64,000 bases of DNA from Streptomyces sp. NRRL S-1022 (GTDB taxonomy: Bacteria; Actinomycetota; Actinomycetes; Streptomycetales; Streptomycetaceae), in the NCBI RefSeq assembly GCF_000720135.1, contig NZ_JOIU01000001.1, positions 1 through 64,000 on the forward strand, given 5' to 3'. The stretch's first letter is position 1; each line of letters begins with the position of its first letter. The notes under the pieces are model-generated. The model worked only from the letters and a program-made list of their open reading frames with translations. It was not told where the DNA came from and ran no database searches. Positions 1-8,737 of this stretch are shown here, in pieces. The translations under genes and the position numbers were made by a program.

Positions 1-96
1 ATCGGCGAGCGCCTCGGCGTCTCCCAGATGCACGTCTCCCGGCTGATCACGCGACTGCTGGGCCGGCTGCGCGAGGGCATGCTCAGCACCACCTGA
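1..96 (+). CDS. C-terminal end of a sigma-70 factor (SigB/SigF-like), partial
   Basis: The window opens inside a gene whose last 31 codons are readable before a TGA. The peptide contains a helix-turn-helix of the kind found in sigma region 4: an ERLGVSQMHVSRL core followed by a basic helix. This pattern (QMHVSRLL) is typical of Streptomyces stress-response sigma factors of the SigB/SigF group, whose region 4 contacts the -35 element. Regions 2 and 3 lie outside the window, so the subtype is inferred from the tail only. The gene ends about 40 bp before the stop of the convergent efflux-pump gene. Confidence 0.75.
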   Translation: MGERLGVSQMHVSRLITRLLGRLREGMLSTT

Positions 97-136
97 GCCG
101 CCGCGGGTCCCCCGTCACCAGTTTCCTGAGGCGGCG

Positions 137-1753
137 CTACTCGTCGGAGAGCGTCAGGTCCGGTACCCGCCAGGCGGCGAGCAGGAAGGCGACCAGCGCC
201 ACCGCGGCGCCGGTGAGGAAGACGAGGCGCATCGAGGAGGCGTACCCCTCCAGGAACGGCAGCGCCACGCCCCGGTCGAGGGTGTGCAGGAAGGCGGAGT
301 CCTCCAGGTCGACACCGCCGCCGGGGCGCAGCACTCCCGAGAGGGCGTGGGCGTTGTCGGGCCGGGCCAGCAGCCGGCGGTAGGCCGGGTCGTGGCGCGC
401 CTCGGCCAGCCGGCCGGCTATCCGGCCGGCCGCCGTGGAGAACAGGACGGACAGGAACACGGCGGTGCCGGCCGTACCGCCGTTGGAGCGGAAGAAGTTG
501 ACCGAGGCCGTCGCCGCTCCCATGTCCGTACGGGGGACCTCGCTCTGCGCGAGCGTGGTCAGCGTCTGCATCGACGCGCCGAGTCCCGCGCCCATCAGCG
601 CCATGCCGAGCGCCGCCTGCCACAGCGGGCTGCCGACACGCAGCGTGGCGAAGACGAGCATTGCCGCCGCGAACGAGCCGGTACCGGCGACGAGATGGAC
701 CTTGAACCGGCCGGTCCGCGCGATCAGCCGGCCCACCAGCAGCGTCACCGCGAGGTTCGCGAACACCGTGGGCAGTGTGGCCAGTCCCGCCCCCATGGGG
801 CTCATCCCGCGCACGAGCTGGAGGTACAGCGGCAGCGTCGTCATCGCACCGAACATGCCGGCCCCCACGACGAAGTGCAGCCCCACGCCCAGCCGGAAGG
901 CACGGATGCGGAACAGGCGCGGCGGCAGCAGCGCCGCGTCACCCGTGCGCCGCTCCACCACGACGAACACGGTCAGCCCCAGCACGCCGATCGCGTACGA
1001 CACCAGCGCCCCGGGCGAGGCCCAGCCCCAACGGCGGCCCTGCTCGGCGACGGTGAGCAGCGGTACGAGCCCCACGGCGAGGGCCAGCGCCCCCGGGTAG
1101 TCGAGCCGGCGCCGCACGCGCCGGTGGGGGAAGCGCAGCACCCGGACGATCGCCACGGCCGCCGCGGCGGCGAGCGGCAGGTTGATCAGGAAGATCCAGC
1201 GCCAGCCGTCGATGCCGAGCAGGCTGCTCCGGTCGGCGAACGCGCCGCCCACGAGCGGGCCGACGATGCTGGCGCTTCCGAACACGGCCATGAACCAGCC
1301 CTGGTAGCGGCCCCGTTCGCGCGGGGTGGTGATGTCGGCGACGATCGTCATCGCCAGTGACATCAGCCCGCCGCCGCCCAGCCCCTGCACGGCGCGGAAG
1401 GCGGCGAGTTCGTAGATCGAGGTGGCGCATCCGCACAGCAGCGAGCCCGCCGTGAACAGGGCGATCGCGGCGAGGTAGACGGGCCGGCGGCCGTGGAGGT
1501 CGGAGAGCTTGCCGTACAGCGGTGTCACGAGGGTCGCCGAGATGAGGTAGGCGGTGGTCACCCATGCCTGGGCCGTCAGCCCGTGCAGGTCGTCGGCGAT
1601 GGTGCGCAGGGCGGAGGAGACCACCGTCTGGTCCAGCGCCCCCAGGAACATGCCGAGCACCAGTCCGGACATGACGGTGGTGATCTGCCGGTGGCCGAGC
1701 CGTGCGGGCACGTCCCCGGCGGCACCCTGCTGCCGGGTGTCGGAGGAGGTCAC
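137..1753 (-). CDS. MFS drug efflux transporter, DHA2 (14-TMS, EmrB/QacA) family
   Basis: Proton-coupled efflux pump of the cytoplasmic membrane, 538 aa from the chosen start. The first helix carries the DHA2 pattern GALDQTVVSSALRTI; the loop motif GKLSDLHGRRPVY is motif A; RAVQGLGGGGLMSLAM and the following GPLVGGAFAD stretch match motif C of antiporters. Length and about 14 hydrophobic segments fit the family. I chose the GTG at 1753 because the residues upstream are Pro/Gly rich with no membrane or domain character; the AGGGACG upstream is only a fair ribosome site. It lies 99 bp downstream of the glycosyltransferase and probably shares its transcript, so the exported compound may be a glycosylated one (inference). 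Substrate unknown. Confidence 0.9.
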   Translation of the reverse strand: MTSSDTRQQGAAGDVPARLGHRQITTVMSGLVLGMFLGALDQTVVSSALRTIADDLHGLTAQAWVTTAYLISATLVTPLYGKLSDLHGRRPVYLAAIALFTAGSLLCGCATSIYELAAFRAVQGLGGGGLMSLAMTIVADITTPRERGRYQGWFMAVFGSASIVGPLVGGAFADRSSLLGIDGWRWIFLINLPLAAAAAVAIVRVLRFPHRRVRRRLDYPGALALAVGLVPLLTVAEQGRRWGWASPGALVSYAIGVLGLTVFVVVERRTGDAALLPPRLFRIRAFRLGVGLHFVVGAGMFGAMTTLPLYLQLVRGMSPMGAGLATLPTVFANLAVTLLVGRLIARTGRFKVHLVAGTGSFAAAMLVFATLRVGSPLWQAALGMALMGAGLGASMQTLTTLAQSEVPRTDMGAATASVNFFRSNGGTAGTAVFLSVLFSTAAGRIAGRLAEARHDPAYRRLLARPDNAHALSGVLRPGGGVDLEDSAFLHTLDRGVALPFLEGYASSMRLVFLTGAAVALVAFLLAAWRVPDLTLSDE

Positions 1754-1852
1754 AAGTCGTCCCTGTGGGTCTGGTCGTCCTGGGGGAGTGGGGAGGTGCG
1801 GGGAGCCGTCCCCGGCTTCCGGCAACGGCTCCGTGCGCCGTGGTGGTGCGGG

Positions 1853-3061
1853 CTACCCGGCGATCCCCTCCAGGTCACCGACCGCCCGCTCGACGTCCGG
1901 CAGCGTGAGCATCGCCAACTGGGCCGCCCGGGCCCGCGCCCGCGGCGCCGGGTCGGCGAGCAGCTTGCGGCACACGTCGGCGATGCCCGCCGCGCTGCGG
2001 TCGGCGATGTGGCGGCCGAAGCCCAGTTCCTCCACGCGCTCGGCGTTGGCGTGCTGGTCCCCGAAGTGCGGCAGGACCGCCAGCGGTGTGCCCGTGCGCA
2101 TGGCCTCGCGGATGCTGTTGAACCCGCCGTGGGTGACGAACAGGTCGACCGACTCCAGCAGCAGCGGCTGCGGCACGTGCTCGGTGACGTGGACGTGCCC
2201 GGGCAGTCCGTCGGTGTCCAGGGGCAGCCCGGACGTCGACACGACCACCGTGCAGTCGTTCAGTCCGGCCGCGGCCCCCAGGATCGCGCGCAGGCTCTCG
2301 GCGGTGTCCGGCAGCCGGACCGGCAGCGGCTCGGCCGACTCCGCCATGTGCTCGCGCAGCGAGGGCAGGGCCGTACCGATCGCGGCGTACACCAGCGGCC
2401 GGTCCGTGGGCAGCCCGGCCGCCCACGGGGGCAGCACCGCGCGGCGCTCGACGTCGACCGTCTGCCGGTAGGACCAGGCCCGGGACGCGTTGCGGGCGAA
2501 GGAGAAGGCGGCCGGTACGTAGTCGACGCGGCCGTGCGGTACGACGGACAGCGGGTCCTCCCGCACCGGAAGTCCCAGTTCCTCGCGCCATGCGTTGAGC
2601 GGCGGCAGGATCTCGGCGGGGTCCATGATGTTGCTGAACCCGGAGGGCGTCGGGAGCTGCGGTACCCCCAGCAGCTCGGCGATGAGCACCGAGCTCATGT
2701 CCATGCCGTCCCGCAGGATCAGATCGGGGCGGAACTCCCGGGCGAGGGGCAGCAGGATGTCCAGCTGCGGCTTGACGGCGGCCCCGGCCACACCCCGCAA
2801 CAGTAACCGGGTCAGCTCGGGGGTCGGCTCGGTCATGTCGGGGGGCTCGGGGAGTGCGGCGAGGTACGGACCGGCCGCGACGAAGGGGTCGAACCGCTTG
2901 AGCGCGGCGTTCACGTCGACGTCGTCGTCACGGAAGACCGGGGCGAGGGTGTCGACGGTGACCACCAGCACCTGGTGCCCGGCCTCGGCCAGGGCGCGCA
3001 GCAGGGGCAGCTGGGCGCGCCCGTGGGAGGGACTGCCGAGCGTGGTGCACAGAACCCGCAT
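1853..3061 (-). CDS. GT-B glycosyltransferase of the UGT/MGT type
   Basis: 402 aa. Transfers a sugar from a nucleotide donor to a small-molecule acceptor. The N-terminal Rossmann domain opens with a G-S-P-S-HGRAQLPLLRAL pattern typical of macrolide and flavonoid glycosyltransferases. The C-terminal half carries the donor-binding signature around THGGFNSIREAM and PHFGDQHANAERVEELG. An AAAGG ribosome site precedes the ATG. It starts 109 bp after the end of the UDP-glucose dehydrogenase gene and precedes the efflux pump, all on the same strand. The neighbour makes UDP-glucuronate, so glucuronate or a derived sugar is a plausible donor; the sequence alone does not fix donor or acceptor. Confidence 0.88.
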   Translation of the reverse strand: MRVLCTTLGSPSHGRAQLPLLRALAEAGHQVLVVTVDTLAPVFRDDDVDVNAALKRFDPFVAAGPYLAALPEPPDMTEPTPELTRLLLRGVAGAAVKPQLDILLPLAREFRPDLILRDGMDMSSVLIAELLGVPQLPTPSGFSNIMDPAEILPPLNAWREELGLPVREDPLSVVPHGRVDYVPAAFSFARNASRAWSYRQTVDVERRAVLPPWAAGLPTDRPLVYAAIGTALPSLREHMAESAEPLPVRLPDTAESLRAILGAAAGLNDCTVVVSTSGLPLDTDGLPGHVHVTEHVPQPLLLESVDLFVTHGGFNSIREAMRTGTPLAVLPHFGDQHANAERVEELGFGRHIADRSAAGIADVCRKLLADPAPRARARAAQLAMLTLPDVERAVGDLEGIAG

Positions 3062-3170
3062 GGGGTGAGCCTTTCCGTTGAGAACTCTCGTTGTGGGTCG
3101 AGCACTTGCTTCAGGGGCGGGCCGGCCAGCCGCGTGCGAATCGGACGGACTCCGGCCGGACCGCAGCGCT

Positions 3171-4493
3171 TCACGCCACCCGCGCCGGTTCCGCAGGGCG
3201 CCCGATGCCCCGCCGGCCCAGCCCGGCCCGCGCGAGCAGGTCCGCGTCCAGCAGGTTGCGGAAGTCGTGCACCTCGTGGCCGGACATCCGCGCGGCGATC
3301 GCCGCCCAGTCCAGGTCCCGCAGCTCCGGCCACTCGGTGAGGACCAGGCAGGCCGCGGCCCCCTCGGCGGCCCGCACCGGGTCGGCGACGAGCTCGACCA
3401 GGTCGCTCAGGTCGGGTCGCTCCTGCGACAACGCCGGGTCGTACGCAGTGAGTTCGGCTCCCCGCTCGCGCAGCAGCCGGGCGACGGCGAGCGCGGGGGA
3501 GTCCCGCAGGTCGGCGGTGCCGGCCTTGAAGGTCAGACCGTACAGGGCGAGCCGTACGCCGTGCAGGGAGCCGCCCTCGCCGCGCCCGCACGAGGCGGCC
3601 ACCCGCTCCACGAGCCTGCGCTGGTGCGCGACGTTGGTCTCGATGGTGGCGTTCAGCAGCGGGAAGTCGACGCCGGACCGCTCGCACACGGTCAGCAGGG
3701 CGTGGGTGTCCTTGGGCAGGCAGGAGCCGCCCCAGCCCGGCCCGGGCCGCAGGAACGCCGAGCCGATGCGCGGATCGCGCCCGATGCCCTCGGTGACGTC
3801 GGCGATGTCGGCGCCGAAGCGCTCGCAGAGGGTGGCGAGGTTGTTGGCGAACGACAGCTTCATCGCCAGGAAGAAGTTCGCCGCGTACTTGGTCAGTTCC
3901 GCGCTGGCGGGGTCGGTGAGGACCAGAGGCGCGTCGAGTGCGGCGTAGAGGTCGGCCACGCGCCGGGCGGCGGCCCGGTCGGCGGAGCCGATCACGATGC
4001 GGTCGGGATGCAGGAAGTCGTGGACGGCGCGGCCCTCGCGCAGGAACTCCGGGTTGCTCACCACGGTCACGTCCGCCCGGCCGAGCAGCGCGGCGACGCG
4101 CTCGCAGGTGCCGACCGGCACCGTCGACTTGTTGACGACGACACAGCCGGACCGCAGCACGTCCCGGATCTCCCCGGCGACGGCCTCGACGGCGGCGAGG
4201 TCGGCCGCACCGCCCGCTCCCATGGGTGTGGGCAGGCACAGGAACACCACTTCGGCCTCGGCGACGGCGGCCGCGGTGTCGCCGGTGAACTCCAGCCGGG
4301 CCGCCTCCAGGGCGTCCCGCACCGTCTCCGGCAGATCGGGCTCCAGGATGTCGACCCGGGCCGCGCGCAGCCGTTCGACCTTGCGGAGGTCGGCGTCGGC
4401 GCACACCACCGTGTGTCCCAGGGAGGCCAGGCAGGCACCGGTGGTCAGTCCGACGTAACCGGTTCCGATCACGGCGACTTGTCGAGCAGGCAC
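3171..4493 (-). CDS. UDP-glucose 6-dehydrogenase
   Basis: 440 aa, normal length. Oxidises UDP-glucose twice with NAD to UDP-glucuronate in the cytosol. The N-terminal NAD fold shows VAVIGTGYVGLTTGACLA (residues 6-23). The central dimer helix has ELTKYAANFFLAMKLSF (199-215). The catalytic cysteine sits in GWGGSCLPKDTHAL, Cys258. The C-terminal UDP-binding domain has LYGLTFKAGTADLRDSPAL. All key residues are present, so the enzyme should be active. It is the first gene of the leftward block and its promoter faces the TetR gene. Product supply for the adjacent glycosyltransferase is the likely role; a general exopolysaccharide role is possible but no polysaccharide genes are nearby. Confidence 0.95.
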   Translation of the reverse strand: MPARQVAVIGTGYVGLTTGACLASLGHTVVCADADLRKVERLRAARVDILEPDLPETVRDALEAARLEFTGDTAAAVAEAEVVFLCLPTPMGAGGAADLAAVEAVAGEIRDVLRSGCVVVNKSTVPVGTCERVAALLGRADVTVVSNPEFLREGRAVHDFLHPDRIVIGSADRAAARRVADLYAALDAPLVLTDPASAELTKYAANFFLAMKLSFANNLATLCERFGADIADVTEGIGRDPRIGSAFLRPGPGWGGSCLPKDTHALLTVCERSGVDFPLLNATIETNVAHQRRLVERVAASCGRGEGGSLHGVRLALYGLTFKAGTADLRDSPALAVARLLRERGAELTAYDPALSQERPDLSDLVELVADPVRAAEGAAACLVLTEWPELRDLDWAAIAARMSGHEVHDFRNLLDADLLARAGLGRRGIGRPAEPARVA

Positions 4494-4632
4494 AGAAGAT
4501 CACCCTTTCCGGTCGGTGGGGCCCGCGCGCGGCGGCTTCGGTGCACGTGTCGGGGACGCGTGCCGTCGCACCGTGCGGGCGACCCGGAACGGGCCGGGCA
4601 CCCTCGTACGGCCCGGCGGAACGAGATCCGAA

Positions 4633-4710
4633 GTCATCGGTCGTTGACCTGTCTCAGGTATGGCACGCGGTGCGAACACAAGTCAACGATTGGTGACAAC
4701 GGTCGGTGAC
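4633..4710. promoter_or_regulatory. Three related 16-bp boxes, likely TetR operators
   Basis: Three similar 16-mers lie in the gap between the dehydrogenase and the TetR gene: GTCATCGGTCGTTGAC at 4633-4648 (plus), GTCACCAATCGTTGAC at 4682-4697 (minus) and GTCACCGACCGTTGTC at 4695-4710 (minus). Each is an imperfect palindrome with GTCA/TGAC-like ends. Two are offset by 13 bp and overlap by 3 bp. A further palindrome ACCTGTCTCAGGT spans 4647-4659. Position and symmetry suggest binding by the adjacent TetR protein controlling both directions; this is inferred. Confidence 0.55.
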
Positions 4711-4783
4711 TTTGAGACAGCCGCTTCACACTGGACCATGGGGCGGGCAGCGGGAGGTCCGCGGGCGACGGAGGTGCGGTGAC

Positions 4784-5437
4784 GTGACGGGAGTACACGA
4801 CGGTGAGGCGGCGAAGGCGGAGGTCTGCCGACCGGCCCACAGGCGCTCGGCCTCGGCCACGCGCACCGCGCTCAGGTCCGCCGCCGCGTTCCGCTTCGGC
4901 AAGTACGGCTACGAGGGCACCAGTGTGCGCGACATCGCGGGTGACGTGGGGGTGGACGCCGCCCTCGTCTACCGCTACTTCGGCTCGAAGGAAGCGCTGT
5001 TCAACGACGTGGTGGGCACCGGGAAGATATTCGAACCCCTGCTGGAGGAGCCGGTCGAGACGATCCCCGACTGGTTCTGCGCACTGCTGTCGGGCACGCC
5101 GAAGGAGGGCGATTTCCCGCACCCGGTGCTGTCGGTGCTGCGGTCCTCCGGCCGGGACGAGGCGCTGGCCCGGCTGCGGGCCGACTTCACGGAGGTGTTC
5201 ACCGAGCGCCTCGCCTCCCGCATCGGCGGCCCCGACGCCGGCCTGCGCGCGGAACTCCTCGCCGCCTGGATGCTCGGCACCAGCCTGATGCGCACCGAGA
5301 TACGGCCCCCCGCCCTGATCGCGGCGTCGGACGCCACCCTGGAGCGGTACCTGCGGGCGGGCATCGACCTCCTCCTCGACCCGGCACCCCGGGAGGACCC
5401 GGGGTCGGCTGGATCCGGGGACGGGGAGCACGTCTGA
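4784..5437 (+). CDS. TetR family transcriptional regulator
   Basis: 217 aa. The helix-turn-helix lies in residues about 20-65: FRFGKYGYEGTSVRDIAGDV followed by DAALVYRYFGSKEALF, the standard TetR recognition helix pattern. The rest is a helical ligand-binding domain of the TetR_C type. Start chosen at GTG 4784 because GGAGGT ends nine bases before it; a longer reading frame upstream would run through the putative operators. Divergent from the dehydrogenase-glycosyltransferase-pump block, which it probably represses together with itself. Inducer unknown; the pump suggests a toxic small molecule. Confidence 0.88.
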   Translation: MTGVHDGEAAKAEVCRPAHRRSASATRTALRSAAAFRFGKYGYEGTSVRDIAGDVGVDAALVYRYFGSKEALFNDVVGTGKIFEPLLEEPVETIPDWFCALLSGTPKEGDFPHPVLSVLRSSGRDEALARLRADFTEVFTERLASRIGGPDAGLRAELLAAWMLGTSLMRTEIRPPALIAASDATLERYLRAGIDLLLDPAPREDPGSAGSGDGEHV

Positions 5438-5623
5438 GGGAGCCGTGGCTCCGCGGCCGCCGTGTTCGCCGGGACGCGCGGTCGACGGCGAGGGCGTCGG
5501 GGCTCAGCTCTCCGACGCCGGACGCGGCCCGCGGCGGAGCGGCCCGCGCGCGACCGGCCGGGCGACGGCTGCCCCCGCCGACTGGCCGTCGTCCGCGAGC
5601 GGCGCGCGATCCGAGCGATGCGC

Positions 5624-6259
5624 TCAGCGGCGGATGAGGCCGAGGTCGGTGGCGGTGGCGACGGCGGCGGTGCGGGAGTCGACGTCCAGCTTGGTGTAGA
5701 TGCGGGCCAGGTGGGACTTGACCGTCCCCTCGGTCAGGTGGAGGCGGCCGGCGACGGCCTGGTTGGAGAGGCCGTCGGCGACCAGGGTGAGGACCTCGGT
5801 CTCGCGCCGGGTCAGGGCGGTGCCGGGGGCGCGGAGCCGGTTCATCAGCCGGTCGGCGACCGTGGGCGCCAGCGTGGTGCGTCCGGTGGCCGCGCTCCGT
5901 ACGGCGGCGGCCAGGTCCTCGGGCGGGGCGTCCTTGAGGAGGTAGCCGGTGGCGCCGGCCTCGATGGCGGGCAGGGTGTCGGAGTCGGAGTCGTAGGTGG
6001 TGACGATCAGCACCCGGGGGGCTCCCGGCCGGGCGGTGATCCGGGCGGTGGCCTCGGCCCCGCCCATGCCTTTGCCGAACCGGAGATCCATCAGCACCAC
6101 GTCGATGTCGCCCTCGGCGGCGCGGGCGACGGCGTCCTCGGCGGTGGCGGCCTCGGCCATGACGACCAGGCCGGGTTCGGTCTCCAGTACGGCGCGCAGC
6201 CCGGCCCGTACGACGGGGTGGTCGTCGGCCAGGAGCAGGCGGATGGGGGTGTCGGTCAC
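5624..6259 (-). CDS. NarL/LuxR-type response regulator
   Basis: 211 aa. Receiver domain (residues 1-120) with acidic pocket ADDHP, phospho-acceptor Asp58 in VVLMDLR, and conserved Lys in GYLLKDAPPEDL. The C-terminal LuxR helix-turn-helix spans about 147-205 with LTRRETEVLTLVADGLSNQ and EGTVKSHLARIYTKL. GTG start overlaps the stop of the kinase gene by four bases, so the two are translationally coupled. Probably activates the divergent ABC exporter or a distant target. A small divergence from the canonical receiver is the FGKGMGG loop after the phosphorylation site, which is common in this subfamily. Confidence 0.93.
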   Translation of the reverse strand: MTDTPIRLLLADDHPVVRAGLRAVLETEPGLVVMAEAATAEDAVARAAEGDIDVVLMDLRFGKGMGGAEATARITARPGAPRVLIVTTYDSDSDTLPAIEAGATGYLLKDAPPEDLAAAVRSAATGRTTLAPTVADRLMNRLRAPGTALTRRETEVLTLVADGLSNQAVAGRLHLTEGTVKSHLARIYTKLDVDSRTAAVATATDLGLIRR

Positions 6260-7476
6260 GGGCGGGCCTCGGGCTGGGTCTCGGTCGGTGGGGTCAGGGG
6301 CAGCCGGGCGGCCAGCGTGGTTCCGTGGCCGGGGGCGGATCCGATGGTGAGGGTGCCTCCGAGGGCCTCGGCGCGGGCGCGCATGGCGGCCAGCCCGAAG
6401 CCGCCGGCCTCGGGGTCGGGGGCGGGCAGACGGGCGGGGTCGAAGCCGTGTCCGTCGTCGACGACGGCGAGGACGACATGGTCGCCGAGGTGGCTGAGGG
6501 TGACCTCGGCGGTGGTGGCCTCGGCGTGGCGGACGGTGTTGGCAAGGGCGGACTGGGCGATGCGCAGCAGGGCGACCTCGTGCGCGGTGGCGAGCGGGGC
6601 GGGACGGCCGGTGAGGCGGAAGCGCGCGGTGAGCCGGTGCCGGGCGGACGTGGTGGCGCACAGCCGTTCCAGGGCGTCCGCCAGGGTGGTGCCTTCCAGC
6701 GTGGGCGGGGTGAGGGCGGCGACGAAGCGGCGGGCCTCGGCCAGGTTGTCCACGGCGGCCTGACGTGCCTGGTCGACGTAGCGGGCCGCGTTCCGCGGTG
6801 TGTGGGGCAGAGCTCGCTCCGCGGCGCGCAGCAGCAGCTGGATGCTGGAGAGTCCCTGGGCGAGGGTGTCGTGGATCTCGCGGGCCAGGCGGTCGCGTTC
6901 GGCCAGCACGCCGGCGGTGTGCTGGGCGGCGGCCAGGTCGGCGCGGGTGGCTGTGAGTTCCTCGATCAGCCTGCGGCGGTGTTCGCTCTCCCGGTACAGG
7001 GCCTGGTACCCCCGCACCACGGCGACCGCCACCGCGGCGCCGAGCGCGGGGCCGATGGCCATGGCGGGGCTGAAGGAGTGCTGGTGGGCGGCGAAACCCG
7101 CGACGGCAGCGGCGGCGGTGGCGGCCACGGCCGCCGGTCCGGCGCGGCGGGGCAGCAGGTGCAGCTGGAGGAAGTACAGCGGGAAGGCCACCCACACGGC
7201 GTCGGGGGTCAGGGCGAGCAGCACCAGCCAGCAGGCGCCCACGGCGGCCAGCCACAGCGCGGCGGCTCGCCGGGAGCCGCGTACGCCCGGCAGCGTGGGC
7301 CCGACCGCGTACACCAGGCCGCACGCTGCCGACACGGCGACGATCACTCCGGCGTGGGGCCGGCCGTCGGTCACGACCCGGCCGGCGGCCAGCGCGAGCA
7401 GGCCGATGACCAGCAGGTGCAGGCACCAGGCCAGGGCCCGGGTGGTCGGGGTCGGGGCGGGGGCAGCGGTGTTCAC
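6256..7476 (-). CDS. Sensor histidine kinase (HisKA_3, NarX/DesK-like)
   Basis: 406 aa. Six predicted membrane helices in residues about 13-155 form an intramembrane sensor with little extracellular loop. The dimerisation/phospho-acceptor helix contains LAREIHDTLAQGLSSIQ, with the phosphorylated His202. The ATPase domain has N-box residues near ALANTVRHAEA and G-boxes DDGHGFDP and GGFGLAAMRARAEALGG. Paired with the response regulator downstream by a four-base overlap. Intramembrane-sensing kinases beside ABC exporters often detect cell-envelope or antimicrobial stress; here the exporter is divergent, 173 bp away, consistent with that arrangement but not proof. Confidence 0.93.
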   Translation of the reverse strand: MNTAAPAPTPTTRALAWCLHLLVIGLLALAAGRVVTDGRPHAGVIVAVSAACGLVYAVGPTLPGVRGSRRAAALWLAAVGACWLVLLALTPDAVWVAFPLYFLQLHLLPRRAGPAAVAATAAAAVAGFAAHQHSFSPAMAIGPALGAAVAVAVVRGYQALYRESEHRRRLIEELTATRADLAAAQHTAGVLAERDRLAREIHDTLAQGLSSIQLLLRAAERALPHTPRNAARYVDQARQAAVDNLAEARRFVAALTPPTLEGTTLADALERLCATTSARHRLTARFRLTGRPAPLATAHEVALLRIAQSALANTVRHAEATTAEVTLSHLGDHVVLAVVDDGHGFDPARLPAPDPEAGGFGLAAMRARAEALGGTLTIGSAPGHGTTLAARLPLTPPTETQPEARP

Positions 7477-7648
7477 AGTGCGTCCCAGGTTACGGAGGCC
7501 GGCTCCCCAGGACCTCTATCGAAAGGTGGAACCCGTGTGCCTTCTTTCGGCCCGCCCAGTGCAGTCCTGTGCCGGAAGCGCGCGGGGGGCCGTGGCCGCC
7601 ACGGTGGAGTCCTATCGCTTCCACCACGGGAAAGGACGGGCCGGGACC

Positions 7649-8737
7649 GTGTTCGTCGCCTGCAGAGACCTGAAGTTCGCCAAGGGGCGCTTCGCCCTGA
7701 TGGGGACCGTCATCGTGCTGATCACCCTGCTGGTCGGGCTGCTGTCCGGGCTGACGGCCGGACTGGGTCGGCAGAACACCTCCGCGATCACGGGACTGCC
7801 CGCCGACAGGATCGCCTTCCAGGCCCCCGGCGACGGACAGGACCTGTCGTACTCCGACTCCGTCGTCACCGAGCAGCAGTGGCGGCAGTGGTCGGGGGCA
7901 CCCGGCGTCGAGAGCGCCGAACCGCTGGGAATCACCACCACCAAGGCCGGCGCAGGAGACAGGAGCACCGCCGTCTCGGCCTTCGGCGTCGAGCCCGGCT
8001 CCCGCCTCGCCCCGCACAGCGACGAGATCGATGACGGCACGGTGGTGCTGTCCGCCGCGGCCGCCGACGACCTCGGCGTGAAGGACGGCGACACCCTCAC
8101 GCTGGCGGGCCGGCCGCTCACGGTGGCCGCCGTCCAGGGCGATGCCTACTTCAGTCACACCCCGGTCGTCTGGACCAGCCTGGACGTCTGGCGGGAGACC
8201 GCACCGCCCACCGGCGGCGCGAAGGGCCCGAGGGCCACCGTGATCGCCCTGGACACCACCTCCGCGGCCGATACGGCGGCCACCGACCGCCAGGCCGGCA
8301 CCAGGACGGTCTCCACCGAGGACTCGCTGTCCGCGATCGGCTCCTACACCTCCGAGAACGGCTCCCTGCAACTGATGCGCGGCTTCCTGTTCGCCATCTC
8401 CGCCCTCGTCATCGGGGCCTTCTTCACCGTCTGGACGCTTCAGCGCAGCGGCGACGTCGCCGTCCTCAAGGCGCTGGGTGCCTCCACCGCCGGCCTCCTC
8501 AAGGACGCCCTCGGCCAGGCCGTCGTCCTGCTCGCCGGCGGGACCCTGCTCGGCACCGGCATCGCCGCCGCCCTCGGCACACTCGTGGCCGGCTCCGCCG
8601 TGCCGTTCCTCCTCACCCCCGCCACGGTCCTGGTCCCGGCCGCCGTGACGATCCTCCTCGGCGCCCTCGGAGCCGCCCTGTCCATCCGCCGCATCACCTC
8701 CGTCGATCCGCTGACCGCCCTGGGGAGCGCCCGATGA
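7649..8737 (+). CDS. ABC transporter permease, FtsX/MacB type
   Basis: 362 aa. One N-terminal membrane helix (residues about 20-42, LMGTVIVLITLLVGLLSGL), a large extracytoplasmic domain (about 45-245, MacB_PCD-like), then three C-terminal helices (about 250-355), the FtsX topology. This resembles DevC-like single-chain permeases that work with a separate ATPase. Start is uncertain: I chose GTG 7649, which has AAAGGA 12 bases upstream; a GTG at 7603 is an alternative. The stop overlaps the start of the ATPase gene (ATGA), so the two form one exporter. Likely regulated by the divergent two-component system. Confidence 0.88.
   Translation: MFVACRDLKFAKGRFALMGTVIVLITLLVGLLSGLTAGLGRQNTSAITGLPADRIAFQAPGDGQDLSYSDSVVTEQQWRQWSGAPGVESAEPLGITTTKAGAGDRSTAVSAFGVEPGSRLAPHSDEIDDGTVVLSAAAADDLGVKDGDTLTLAGRPLTVAAVQGDAYFSHTPVVWTSLDVWRETAPPTGGAKGPRATVIALDTTSAADTAATDRQAGTRTVSTEDSLSAIGSYTSENGSLQLMRGFLFAISALVIGAFFTVWTLQRSGDVAVLKALGASTAGLLKDALGQAVVLLAGGTLLGTGIAAALGTLVAGSAVPFLLTPATVLVPAAVTILLGALGAALSIRRITSVDPLTALGSAR

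Noticed and set aside
2911..4503. Long frame opposite/overlapping the dehydrogenase and glycosyltransferase (530 codons)
   Set aside because: Arg/Gly/Pro-rich composition typical of a GC-rich shadow frame; the real genes in the other frame have complete domains.
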